Source: Nitrospirae bacterium GWC2_56_14
GTDB taxonomy: Bacteria > Nitrospirota > UBA9217
Assembly (NCBI GenBank): GCA_001803705.1
Contig: MHDY01000158.1
Span: 1-17,344, forward strand
Reading direction: 5' to 3'
Length of the DNA stretch: 17,344 nt
In this document: positions 1-7,124 of the stretch, piece by piece
Position numbering within the stretch: position 1 is the stretch's first letter
Layout of the letters: each line of letters begins with the position of its first letter
Position numbers and translations under genes: made by a program
The notes under the pieces: model-generated
Databases searched by the model: none
What the model saw: only the letters and a program-made list of their open reading frames with translations
What the model was told of the DNA's origin: nothing

Positions 1-891
1 AAGGGTGAGCGCTTTTTTTCCGTCCAGGCCTGAAACAAGCGGGCGCGTTTTCTGTTCAACGCATCTGACAAAATCCTTGATCTCTTCGAGCAGGGTGTCG
101 CGCCGTTCCAAAGAAAGATCCTCGGCTGAAAGCTCAAGCGCTGCGCCGTCCTTGCGGAATGACCGCTGGGCCTTCTGTGTCTGGAAATCGGCGGTATAGA
201 TGCGATTGCCGTCAAACACGCGAAGCAGGCGTTTCTTCTCCTCGGACACCCTGCTGGCGACCACATCGGCCACGCAGCCGTTGGCGAACAGTATCCGTGC
301 TGAGGCAATATCGACCTCTTTCGTGATGACCGAAGCGCCCGCCGCGCTCACTTCGCGGGCCTCGGCGTTGGCAAGGTCCGTGACAATGTCCAGGTCATGG
401 ATCATCAGGTCAAGGACCACGTTTACATCGGTGCAACGCACGGTGAACGGTGCTGCACGCTCTGCGGTAATGTACCGCGGAGCTTTCAGGAGCGGCTTGA
501 TCACGGTTATTGCCGGGCTGAACCGTTCGATATGCCCTATCTGCAAGACGCAGCCTTTGTCCCTTGCCAGCCCGATCAGCTCGTCTGCCTGTTCCAGCGT
601 CACCGTGATCGGTTTTTCCAGCAGAACGTGGATCCCCTGCTCGAGAAATTGCTTTGCCACGCGGTGGTGCAGGATGGTGGGCACCACGATACTGACGAGG
701 TCCACAGAGCCAAGAAGTTCCGCAGGGTCGGAAAAGGAGCGGGTGTTCAGCTTCTGCGCGATCAGTGCGGCCCGCGCCGGATCAGCATCGGCCACGCCTG
801 CCAGCTCCACCTGGGGTAGTGACGCATATTTCTCAGCATGGAACTGTCCTAGATATCCAACGCCGATGACTCCGGCCCGCAGCTTCTTCAT
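1..891 (-). CDS. Gfo/Idh/MocA-family NAD(P)-dependent sugar dehydrogenase, 3' end outside window (GnnA/WlbA-like)
   Basis: 297 codons are open from the ATG at 891 to the window edge; family members are usually 310-350 residues, so only the C-terminus is missing. The N-terminus has a Rossmann dinucleotide-binding loop (GVGYLG, residues 10-15), followed by the family EKP motif (residues 92-94, the Lys being the usual catalytic residue), GHIERFSP (119-126) and DLMIHDLD (161-168). The GHxERF signature is typical of nucleotide-sugar dehydrogenases related to WlbA and GnnA. The start ATG overlaps the lpxI stop as ATGA, so translation is probably coupled to LpxI. The position in a lipid A operon suggests a UDP-GlcNAc-type substrate, as for GnnA, which oxidises the 3-OH of UDP-GlcNAc before transamination. 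No GnnB aminotransferase is visible here. The family call is firm; the substrate is inference. Confidence 0.88.
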   Translation of the reverse strand, partial: MKKLRAGVIGVGYLGQFHAEKYASLPQVELAGVADADPARAALIAQKLNTRSFSDPAELLGSVDLVSIVVPTILHHRVAKQFLEQGIHVLLEKPITVTLEQADELIGLARDKGCVLQIGHIERFSPAITVIKPLLKAPRYITAERAAPFTVRCTDVNVVLDLMIHDLDIVTDLANAEAREVSAAGASVITKEVDIASARILFANGCVADVVASRVSEEKKRLLRVFDGNRIYTADFQTQKAQRSFRKDGAALELSAEDLSLERRDTLLEEIKDFVRCVEQKTRPLVSGLDGKKALTL

Positions 892-1709
892 AAGGTTCCT
901 TGCTCGTTCTGCACAGCGATGATCGATATCCCCGCCCGGTCCGCCTCTTGCAGCAGCGTTTCACGGTCAAGGATGATGGTTTTACCCGCTTCGATGGCAA
1001 GGCAGGCTGCTTTCACCTGTACCATGGAAGCGATGGTCTGCGGGCCGATTGCCGGCAGGTCGAAGCGGAGGTCCTGATGAGGCTTGCATACTTTGATTAC
1101 CACTGCACCGCTTCCGCAGAGCAGTCCTCCCCGTTTGATGGCCTCGTCCGTCCCTTCAATGGCTTCAACGGCCAGCACTGCCTGATCCTTGACCACCAGT
1201 GTCTGTCCAATATCCAGCTTGCCTATCTCTTTGGCCATCTGCCAGCCGAACTCGATATCGAGGTTCTCCTTTTTCGAAGGTTTTCGCTTTGTCAAAACGC
1301 CGGGCGTTGCCAGCAGATTGTCGAGATAGAGGGTCGATTCACGTACCGTGATCCCTTCGGACTCCAGTTCTGTTGCTACGGCACGGAGCATCGAGTCGTC
1401 CTTTTTGTGGATCATGCGGGCGAGAAATGCCATGCCGCGCAGATCAGGAAGTGCACCGTCGAACAAATGGGTCTTCTTTATCCCGCCTGCCATAAGAACG
1501 TCATGCACGTCATGGTCCTTGAAGACCTTGATCAGTTTGCCGAGCTGCCCTACCTTGACCCAGGAGATGCTGTCCACCCATTGCGCAAGCTCCGGCAGGG
1601 TCTCACCTTCATGGGCCACGGCGATGACCGCAAGCCCCTTCTGCTTCGCGGCGCGGGCAAAGGCCAAAGGGAATGAACCATTGCCGGCTATGAGACCGAT
1701 CTTCTTCAT
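888..1709 (-). CDS. lpxI: UDP-2,3-diacylglucosamine pyrophosphatase LpxI
   Basis: The 273-residue protein matches LpxI (formerly DUF1009), which hydrolyses UDP-2,3-diacylglucosamine to lipid X and UMP in the cytoplasm, the step LpxH performs in E. coli. Visible family features are the N-terminal GLIAGNGSFP (residues 5-14), an internal MAGGIKK (73-79), and the C-terminal block RFDLPAIGPQT (215-225). Asp217 in that block probably corresponds to the catalytic Asp225 described for Caulobacter LpxI (alignment by eye). The gene starts 3 bp after the lpxA stop and its own stop overlaps the next start as ATGA, so it is tightly embedded in the lpx operon. The length is normal for the family and nothing is broken. 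Confidence 0.95.
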   Translation of the reverse strand: MKKIGLIAGNGSFPLAFARAAKQKGLAVIAVAHEGETLPELAQWVDSISWVKVGQLGKLIKVFKDHDVHDVLMAGGIKKTHLFDGALPDLRGMAFLARMIHKKDDSMLRAVATELESEGITVRESTLYLDNLLATPGVLTKRKPSKKENLDIEFGWQMAKEIGKLDIGQTLVVKDQAVLAVEAIEGTDEAIKRGGLLCGSGAVVIKVCKPHQDLRFDLPAIGPQTIASMVQVKAACLAIEAGKTIILDRETLLQEADRAGISIIAVQNEQGTL

Positions 1710-1712
1710 GGT

Positions 1713-2489
1713 TTACCGGGTCACGCCGCGTTTCGAGTGGCGCATGAAGTCGACCAAATGATTCACTTCTTTCGCATTCGGGAATTCCTGCAGCGCCGTC
1801 TTGAACGCTTCTTCCTGGGTCAGGCCGGACCGGAAAATGATCTTATATGCCTTTTTGAGATTATTGATCACCTCGTCGCTGAAGCCTTTTCGCTTGAGAC
1901 CGATGGTGTTCAGCCCGTACAACTGAGCACGATTGCCCGTGGCGTTGACATAGGGCGGCACGTCGAGCACGATGGCGGACTGCCCGCCGATCATGGAGTA
2001 TGCGCCGACCCGGACGAACTGGTGGATGCCGACGATCGCTCCGAGAAGGGCAAAATCCTCGACAATGACATGTCCGCCGAAGGCGGCGTTGTTGGCCATA
2101 ATAATGTTATTTCCCAGTTTGCAGTCATGGGCCACATGAATATAGGACATCAGGAAGTTCCGGCTGCCGATCTCGGTCTTCCGGTCCGCCTTGGTCGTGG
2201 CGCGATGCACGGTCGCATATTCGCGGATGACGTTGTCGTCGCCGATGATCACGTAGGTCTCTTCATGGGGCTTATACCCGATATCCTGGGGCGGCGTGCC
2301 GATGCTGGTGAACGCATGGATATGGTTCCGTTCTCCGATGGTGGTCCACCCCTCGATCAAAGCGTGGGAGCCGATCTTCGTATCCCTGCCGATGCTGACG
2401 TGTTCGCCAATGACGGTGTAGGGACCGATCTCAACGCCTTCGGCGATCCTGGCCTGGGGATGCACTATCGCTGTTTTGTGAATGCTCAC
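1713..2489 (-). CDS. lpxA: Acyl-[ACP]:UDP-N-acetylglucosamine O-acyltransferase LpxA
   Basis: LpxA transfers a 3-hydroxyacyl chain from ACP to the 3-position of UDP-GlcNAc, the first step of lipid A synthesis. The 258-residue protein consists of hexapeptide repeats forming a left-handed beta helix (about 1-185), followed by a helical C-terminus with the GLKRKGFS motif (197-204). The catalytic His is probably His121 in VAHDC, equivalent to E. coli His125. Gly168-Gly169 fall at the acyl-ruler position (E. coli Gly173), which by analogy would allow a long chain such as C14 rather than C10. The start is a GTG preceded by AGGAG about 7 bases upstream (minus strand), 28 bp after fabZ. Selectivity for UDP-GlcNAc over a 3-amino analogue cannot be decided by eye. 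Confidence 0.97.
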   Translation of the reverse strand: MSIHKTAIVHPQARIAEGVEIGPYTVIGEHVSIGRDTKIGSHALIEGWTTIGERNHIHAFTSIGTPPQDIGYKPHEETYVIIGDDNVIREYATVHRATTKADRKTEIGSRNFLMSYIHVAHDCKLGNNIIMANNAAFGGHVIVEDFALLGAIVGIHQFVRVGAYSMIGGQSAIVLDVPPYVNATGNRAQLYGLNTIGLKRKGFSDEVINNLKKAYKIIFRSGLTQEEAFKTALQEFPNAKEVNHLVDFMRHSKRGVTR

Positions 2490-2517
2490 TTCTTTCTCCT
2501 GAAATTGTTTCGTACTA

Positions 2518-2961
2518 TTACTTGTCTACGATCATGGCCATCATCTCGGCTTCGGCCACAACAACGGTTCCCACCTTGGAAACACCCTTGAAACTGTGAA
2601 TGTTCCCGCGGGTCTTGATTATTTCCAGCTCGAACCGCACCTGGTCTCCGGGAACGACGGGCTTGCGGAATTTTGCCTTATCGATGCTCATGAAATATAG
2701 GACCTTTTTTTCCGGCTCAGCGGTTGACATGAGGGCCAGCACGCCGGCAGTCTGTGCCATCGCTTCGATGAGCAGCACGCCGGGCATGATGGGATGGCCG
2801 GGGAAATGCCCCTGGAAAAAAGGTTCATTGATGGTCACATTTTTTATGCCGATGATGCGTTTGGCCGATTCCCACTCAAGGATCCTGTCGATCAAGAGAA
2901 ATGGATACCGATGCGGCAAGAGGCTCATGATCTTGTTAATATCAAGCACCTGCTCTCCCAT
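2518..2961 (-). CDS. fabZ: 3-hydroxyacyl-[ACP] dehydratase FabZ
   Basis: FabZ removes water from (3R)-hydroxyacyl-ACP in fatty acid elongation and so competes with LpxA and LpxD for the same acyl-ACP pool. The 147-residue hot-dog fold protein has the N-terminal LPHRYPFLLIDR (15-26) and the active-site stretch GHFPGHPIMPGVLLIEAMAQ (51-70); His52 and Glu66 match the catalytic His/Glu pair (14 residues apart, as in the family). The frame is open further upstream, but the ATG at 2961 gives the usual FabZ length, has AGGGGGG just before it, and lies 11 bp after the lpxD stop. Upstream extension would overlap lpxD and encode nothing FabZ-like. Confidence 0.96.
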   Translation of the reverse strand: MGEQVLDINKIMSLLPHRYPFLLIDRILEWESAKRIIGIKNVTINEPFFQGHFPGHPIMPGVLLIEAMAQTAGVLALMSTAEPEKKVLYFMSIDKAKFRKPVVPGDQVRFELEIIKTRGNIHSFKGVSKVGTVVVAEAEMMAMIVDK

Positions 2962-2972
2962 GTATTTCCCCC

Positions 2973-4001
2973 CTACTTTTCCTGTAATTTTGATTTCAAT
3001 TCCAGAATCTGTTTTCCCAAACTGGCGATGAGCTTTTTCATTTCCGGCAGTTTGGGCAGGACCGCCTGCACCTTGAGCCATTCCCTGATCGGCATGGCAT
3101 AAAATCCGGCGATAACCTGGCCAGCGTCGACATCTTGAGCTATTACTGCTTTGCCGCCTGCCATGACTCGATCGCCCACCTTCGTGTGGTCAGCCACACC
3201 GACCTGGCCGCCGAACACGACATAGCTGCCGATGGTGGTGCTTCCGGCGATCCCCACCTGGCCGGCGATAAGGCAGTGTTCGCCGATCGTGACGTTGTGG
3301 GCAACATGCACCTGGTTGTCGAGCTTGGTGCCTTTCCTGATCAGCGTATTCCCCAGCGTGGCCCGGTCGATGGTGCAGTTCCCGCCGATCTCGACGTCGT
3401 CTTCGATAATGACCCCCCCTACCTGGGGGATCTTATGGTGCCGGCCGCCGTCGGTCACAAAACCGAAACCATCGCTGCCGAGCACGGTGCCTGCATGAAT
3501 AATGACCCGTTTGCCGATCATCACCCGGTCCCCGATGCTGACCTGCGGATGGATCACGGCGTCGTCATCAACAACGGAGCCTTTTCCGACGAATACTCCC
3601 GGATAGAGCGTAACGCGGTCGCCGATCCGTGCGCCGTCTGCAATGGTCACGAAGGGATGGATCGACGGCTCTTTACCGATAAACACGCTCTTTCCGATCG
3701 ATGCCTTGTCGCTGATGCCGGCGGGAACAAAAGGCGCAACGTAGAACAGCGTGAGCGCCTCTGCAAAAGCGAGTTTGGGGTTCTTGACCCGCAGGAGCGG
3801 CATGGGGCCCGCGGGCGTATCAAGAGGCGCGAATGCCGCCGATGCCCGGGACCGGACAAGGTCCTTGAGGTACTGCGATCCCGCAATAAACGTGACGCAC
3901 CCTTGAGTTGCCTCATGGAGACCGGCAACAGCGGTGATCTCCATATCATCGGGACCATCCAGCTGTGCGTTTACGGCAAGGGCCAGGTCTTTTAGTTTCA
4001 T
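2973..4001 (-). CDS. lpxD: UDP-3-O-(3-hydroxyacyl)glucosamine N-acyltransferase LpxD
   Basis: LpxD adds the second 3-hydroxyacyl chain, on the 2-amino group, in lipid A synthesis. The 342-residue protein has the LpxD N-terminal uridine-binding domain (about 1-95), a long run of hexapeptide repeats (about 98-315) and a C-terminal helix (about 322-342). His235 in VAHNV corresponds to the catalytic E. coli His239. The LGSDGFGF (174-181) and IDRATLGNT (211-219) blocks are characteristic. The ATG at 4001 gives the standard N-terminus. The gene is 80 bp downstream of skp/ompH and 11 bp upstream of fabZ, in the same operon. Confidence 0.97.
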   Translation of the reverse strand: MKLKDLALAVNAQLDGPDDMEITAVAGLHEATQGCVTFIAGSQYLKDLVRSRASAAFAPLDTPAGPMPLLRVKNPKLAFAEALTLFYVAPFVPAGISDKASIGKSVFIGKEPSIHPFVTIADGARIGDRVTLYPGVFVGKGSVVDDDAVIHPQVSIGDRVMIGKRVIIHAGTVLGSDGFGFVTDGGRHHKIPQVGGVIIEDDVEIGGNCTIDRATLGNTLIRKGTKLDNQVHVAHNVTIGEHCLIAGQVGIAGSTTIGSYVVFGGQVGVADHTKVGDRVMAGGKAVIAQDVDAGQVIAGFYAMPIREWLKVQAVLPKLPEMKKLIASLGKQILELKSKLQEK

Positions 4002-4081
4002 GGTCGATTCCCGTGCACCTGCGGAAGCGGAGCCGTCCGGCCGGAGGAGCCGGGGGACTCCCTGTCAGCGGTATTGGCCGG

Positions 4082-4639
4082 TTATTTCTTTGCGTCTTCC
4101 CTTTTATCCATGTCAACAATGACCTTGTCGGTAATGTCCAGGTTTTCGTCGGAATAGAGGACCACCGGCGTGGGCGGAACGCCGGCTTGAGGCGCGACGT
4201 CGATGATCTTGTTGACCACCATTTCGATCTTTTCCTTTTTGGCAAGGTCTCTCACGGCGGCCATCAGGTCCTGATTGAAGCTTTTGAACAACTCTTCCTG
4301 CTTTTTGCCGATCTCGTTGCCGAATTCGTTCTGTTTCTTTTTAAAGTCATTATATTTTTTGTTGATGGACTCTTCGATCTCCTGCTGCGCTTTATCATTC
4401 AAGGTCTTGCCCTGCTTCTGCTTAATGAAATTCTCCTGCAGTTTCTGAAGTTCATCAGCGTCCAGGTCAAGGATCTTCTTGCGGCTTTCATAGTATTCCT
4501 TGATGATCCCCTGGTACTTTTTGCCGAGCTTCGTCTTGTCGAAAACGGTCTGGGTATCGACAACAGCGACCTTGGAGGCCGCCATCGCGCCGGTGGCCAT
4601 AAGGCCGAGCATGAGAACCATAGCTACTATTTTTTTCAT
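4082..4639 (-). CDS. skp: Skp/OmpH-family periplasmic chaperone
   Basis: This is a small secreted chaperone of the Skp (OmpH) family, which holds unfolded outer-membrane proteins in the periplasm and delivers them to the Bam complex. It has a clear signal peptide of about 20 residues (KK, then a hydrophobic stretch, then AMA before Ala21). The mature protein opens with the family strand KVAVVDTQTVFD (23-34). A long charged, Lys/Glu-rich region (about 45-135) should form the coiled-coil tentacles. The length of 185 is typical. The ATG at 4639 is preceded by GAGGGGAG about 8 bases upstream. The gene sits between bamA and lpxD, the usual place for skp. The symbol is by family and position; sequence in this family is poorly conserved. 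Confidence 0.9.
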   Translation of the reverse strand: MKKIVAMVLMLGLMATGAMAASKVAVVDTQTVFDKTKLGKKYQGIIKEYYESRKKILDLDADELQKLQENFIKQKQGKTLNDKAQQEIEESINKKYNDFKKKQNEFGNEIGKKQEELFKSFNQDLMAAVRDLAKKEKIEMVVNKIIDVAPQAGVPPTPVVLYSDENLDITDKVIVDMDKREDAKK

Positions 4640-4672
4640 TGTACTGTCTCCCCTCTTGGATCAAAGTATATA

Positions 4673-4697
4673 CCCTGCAGCATCCTGTGCTGCCGGG
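4673..4697 (-). other. Hairpin in the bamA-skp gap
   Basis: An inverted repeat GCAGCA/TGCTGC (4677-4682 with 4688-4693, 5-base loop) is extended by CCC/GGG (4673-4675 with 4695-4697) across one mismatch. It lies between the bamA stop and the skp ribosome binding site. No T-run follows on the minus strand, so it is not a standard rho-independent terminator. It could be an RNA-processing or mRNA-stabilising element at the bamA 3' end, or chance. Confidence 0.4.
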
Positions 4698-4706
4698 TTC
4701 TCCATG

Positions 4707-7067
4707 TCAGAACTGCGAGCCGATAGAGAATTCGAACTGGCTTGCCTGGTCGACAGCCGGTTTTTCGTTTATGATATAGCCCCACTCGAAGCGCAACGGT
4801 CCTATGGGAGACAGCCAGTAGAAGCCCCAGCCGGTGGAATGCCGCAGTTCCCGATAGCTGACCGACTCGTGATCGTCGAAGGCCTTCCCGATATCATAGA
4901 ATAATAATCCCTTGAGCCGGGCTGCCGGAACAAGGGGGAAGCTATATTCGAAGTTGAAGACCAATTCCTTGTTCCCGCCGATGCGGTCGTTGCTGACGGG
5001 ATCGAGGGGGCCTAACGTGCCATATCGGAAGCCGCGGACGGTGCCCGGTCCTCCCACATAGAACCGTTCACCAAGCGGCAATGGCTTGTCATTGAGCGAA
5101 GCTGCCCATCCCAGCCTGCCGCGGGTCATAAAAACGGTGTCCCAGAAGAGCGGGAAATACCAGGCCACATCGCCCACGGATTTGATAAAGTGCGTGTCCC
5201 CGCCCAGCGGTCCGCCGGCATACTGCGCAAATATGGAATGGCGTGACCCTGTCTTTGGATCAAGGTAAAAATCGCGGGAGTCCCAGGACAGGCCAGCGGT
5301 GACCGCGCTGGTCGCAATGGCCGGACCGTAGATGGCCATCTGCCGTAAAAGCTGTGTCGGAAGGGTGGTCGTGGTGAATTCCGTAACAATGGAATTGTCA
5401 AACCCGTATTTGATCGAACCGGAAAAATACTCATTAAAGCTTTTCCCCACACCCAAGCCGATGCCTTTTGTATCGAGCGTGTATCCGTCGTATGCCTGGT
5501 CCTGTTTATAAAGGTCCACTTTGCCCCAGACCGGCTTGTCAAAGAGATAGGGTTCCGAAAAGCTCAGTATGAACATTTTGTGTGTGCTGCCCCACTGGGT
5601 CTTGAACTTGAGCAACTGGCCCCGTCCTCCCAGGTTGCCCTGCGTGATCTCTGCAATGCCGACCAGCTTGTCCACGGAGCTGTAGCCCCCGCCGATGCTC
5701 ATGGTACCGGTCATTTTCTCTTTCACCTTGACGTTCAGGTCCATCAGTTCTTCGCCGCGCTGCCGGCGTTCGGGAACGATATCAACCGTTTCAAAAAAAC
5801 CGAGGTTATTGATCCGCTCGTAGCTCCGTTTGAGCGCTTTTTTGCTGTACAGGTCCCCCTCATCGAGGCGCATTTCCCGACGAACCACCTTGTCGCGGGT
5901 CTTGCTGTTTCCGGTGACGTCGATCCTGCCGATGCGTACTTCGCCGCCCTCCTGGATCTCTATGGCGATATCCACCGATCTCGTGTCGGGATTGATGTTG
6001 AACTGGGGAACAACACCGGCAAAAGGCCGAGCAATACCGTCATAGCGGTCCATGATCCTGCCGACATCCTGCCGGAGACCGTCCCTGCTGAAAACATCGC
6101 CGTGTTTCAGTTTTACTTCTTTTTCGAGTTCATGGTCGCTGAGCGTCGTATTGCCCTTGAACGTGACCGAAGCGATGCGGAACTGGTCGCCCTCCTTGAT
6201 ATTAAAGTGAACAATGAGCTCATTCGAATGGTCGATCGTTACGGTGTTCGGCGTTCCCAAAAGATCATAGGTGCTGGTTGTAGGCGGCAGGTCCTTTTCG
6301 ATGACCGGTTCGTCCACCTGTACCTGAATATAGCCTTTATTGAAATAAAGATTTCTGATCGTTTCCACGTCCTCGCTCAGCTCATCCATGCGCAAGGTGC
6401 CGCTTCGGCCAAGAACCGAAAAGAACCAGTGTTCCTGGGTCTTCAACGCATCCTTGATCTCATTGGTGGAAATGGCTTTATTGCCCGAGATCCTGATCTC
6501 CTGCAGCGTTACTTTCTTTCCTTCTTCGATATAAAAAACGACATTGCGGTCGCCGTTGCGAAGTTCGGTGACGACCGGCACGACTACGGCCCCATAATAT
6601 CCTGAATCCTGGTATTTTAAACGGATCTTTTCCGCGTTCTCCTGCAACAGTTGGGCATTGTATGCGGTCCTCGGCAGCAGGGTCACCGCTTCTTTGATCT
6701 TCTCCAGGGTAAGCTCTTCAAAGCCTTCGTAGCTGATGTCTCGGATCAGTGGTTTTTCCCTGATCTGGAAAATGATCTTCAGGCCGCTCTCGAAGCCTTC
6801 GGTCTTGACCTGCACATCTTCGAAATGGCCAAGTTGATATAGTATCCTGATATCTTCTCTGATCTGGGACGGAGAAAAGATATCGCCTTCTTTTGTTTTT
6901 ATCTTGGCCAGGACGGTAGCCGTCTCTATTCGCCGGTTCCCCTGGACCTCAATGAGAGTGACCCTGGCAGATTCAACGGCATGGAGCGGCGCTGACAAAA
7001 GCGCGAAAATAAGTAGGCCGGCTGCCATGGCCGCAAGCTGTTTAAACACGTGTTCGAGACCCCCCAT
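4707..7067 (-). CDS. bamA: Outer membrane protein assembly factor BamA
   Basis: BamA is the essential beta-barrel subunit that inserts outer-membrane proteins. From the ATG at 7067 it has 786 residues: a signal peptide (about 1-30, ending near LHA), five POTRA domains (about 35-104, 105-183, 185-293, 295-374, 377-451) and a C-terminal 16-strand barrel (about 452-786). The barrel has the lid-loop VRGF motif (codons at 5028-5039) and ends in FEFSIGSQF, with the C-terminal aromatic expected of a Bam substrate signal. POTRA3 appears to carry an extra loop of about 15-20 residues (roughly 255-280). The frame also allows a TTG at 7076, which is nearly at the predicted transcript start, and a GTG at 7049 with a G-rich stretch about 9 bases upstream that would give a compact signal peptide. 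The true start is thus uncertain by a few codons. Confidence 0.96.
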   Translation of the reverse strand: MGGLEHVFKQLAAMAAGLLIFALLSAPLHAVESARVTLIEVQGNRRIETATVLAKIKTKEGDIFSPSQIREDIRILYQLGHFEDVQVKTEGFESGLKIIFQIREKPLIRDISYEGFEELTLEKIKEAVTLLPRTAYNAQLLQENAEKIRLKYQDSGYYGAVVVPVVTELRNGDRNVVFYIEEGKKVTLQEIRISGNKAISTNEIKDALKTQEHWFFSVLGRSGTLRMDELSEDVETIRNLYFNKGYIQVQVDEPVIEKDLPPTTSTYDLLGTPNTVTIDHSNELIVHFNIKEGDQFRIASVTFKGNTTLSDHELEKEVKLKHGDVFSRDGLRQDVGRIMDRYDGIARPFAGVVPQFNINPDTRSVDIAIEIQEGGEVRIGRIDVTGNSKTRDKVVRREMRLDEGDLYSKKALKRSYERINNLGFFETVDIVPERRQRGEELMDLNVKVKEKMTGTMSIGGGYSSVDKLVGIAEITQGNLGGRGQLLKFKTQWGSTHKMFILSFSEPYLFDKPVWGKVDLYKQDQAYDGYTLDTKGIGLGVGKSFNEYFSGSIKYGFDNSIVTEFTTTTLPTQLLRQMAIYGPAIATSAVTAGLSWDSRDFYLDPKTGSRHSIFAQYAGGPLGGDTHFIKSVGDVAWYFPLFWDTVFMTRGRLGWAASLNDKPLPLGERFYVGGPGTVRGFRYGTLGPLDPVSNDRIGGNKELVFNFEYSFPLVPAARLKGLLFYDIGKAFDDHESVSYRELRHSTGWGFYWLSPIGPLRFEWGYIINEKPAVDQASQFEFSIGSQF

Positions 7068-7088
7068 TGTTCCCAATAATAACGCGCC

Positions 7089-7117
7089 ACTATAGCATTA
7101 AGGCCATACGGTGTAAA
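7089..7117 (-). promoter_or_regulatory. Sigma-70-type promoter for the bamA-lpx operon
   Basis: On the minus strand TTTACA (7112-7117) is followed after exactly 17 bases by TATAGT (7089-7094). It lies in the hemW-bamA gap and would start transcription near 7083, about 15 bases before the bamA ATG at 7067. Both hexamers match consensus at 5 of 6 positions or nearly so, and this is the only good match in the gap. Confidence 0.6.
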
Positions 7118-7124
7118 CAAAAAT

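Noticed and set aside
200..922. Plus-strand open frame of 240 codons at the left edge
   Set aside because: The minus strand encodes a complete-looking Gfo/Idh/MocA oxidoreductase across the same bases, with proper motifs and an ATGA junction with lpxI.
3135..3995. Plus-strand open frame of 286 codons opposite lpxD
   Set aside because: It mirrors the hexapeptide repeats of lpxD, giving repetitive Asp/His-rich sequence; lpxD is unambiguous here.
4034..4053. TCCGGCCGGA palindrome and GCCGG stem in the skp-lpxD gap
   Set aside because: It is GC-rich and lacks a T-run, the genes are clearly one operon, and short GC palindromes are expected at this composition.
5580..6605. Long plus-strand open frame of 341 codons opposite bamA
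   Set aside because: It is antisense to clear POTRA-domain coding sequence, matches no family I know, and has no ribosome binding site; high GC makes such shadow frames common.
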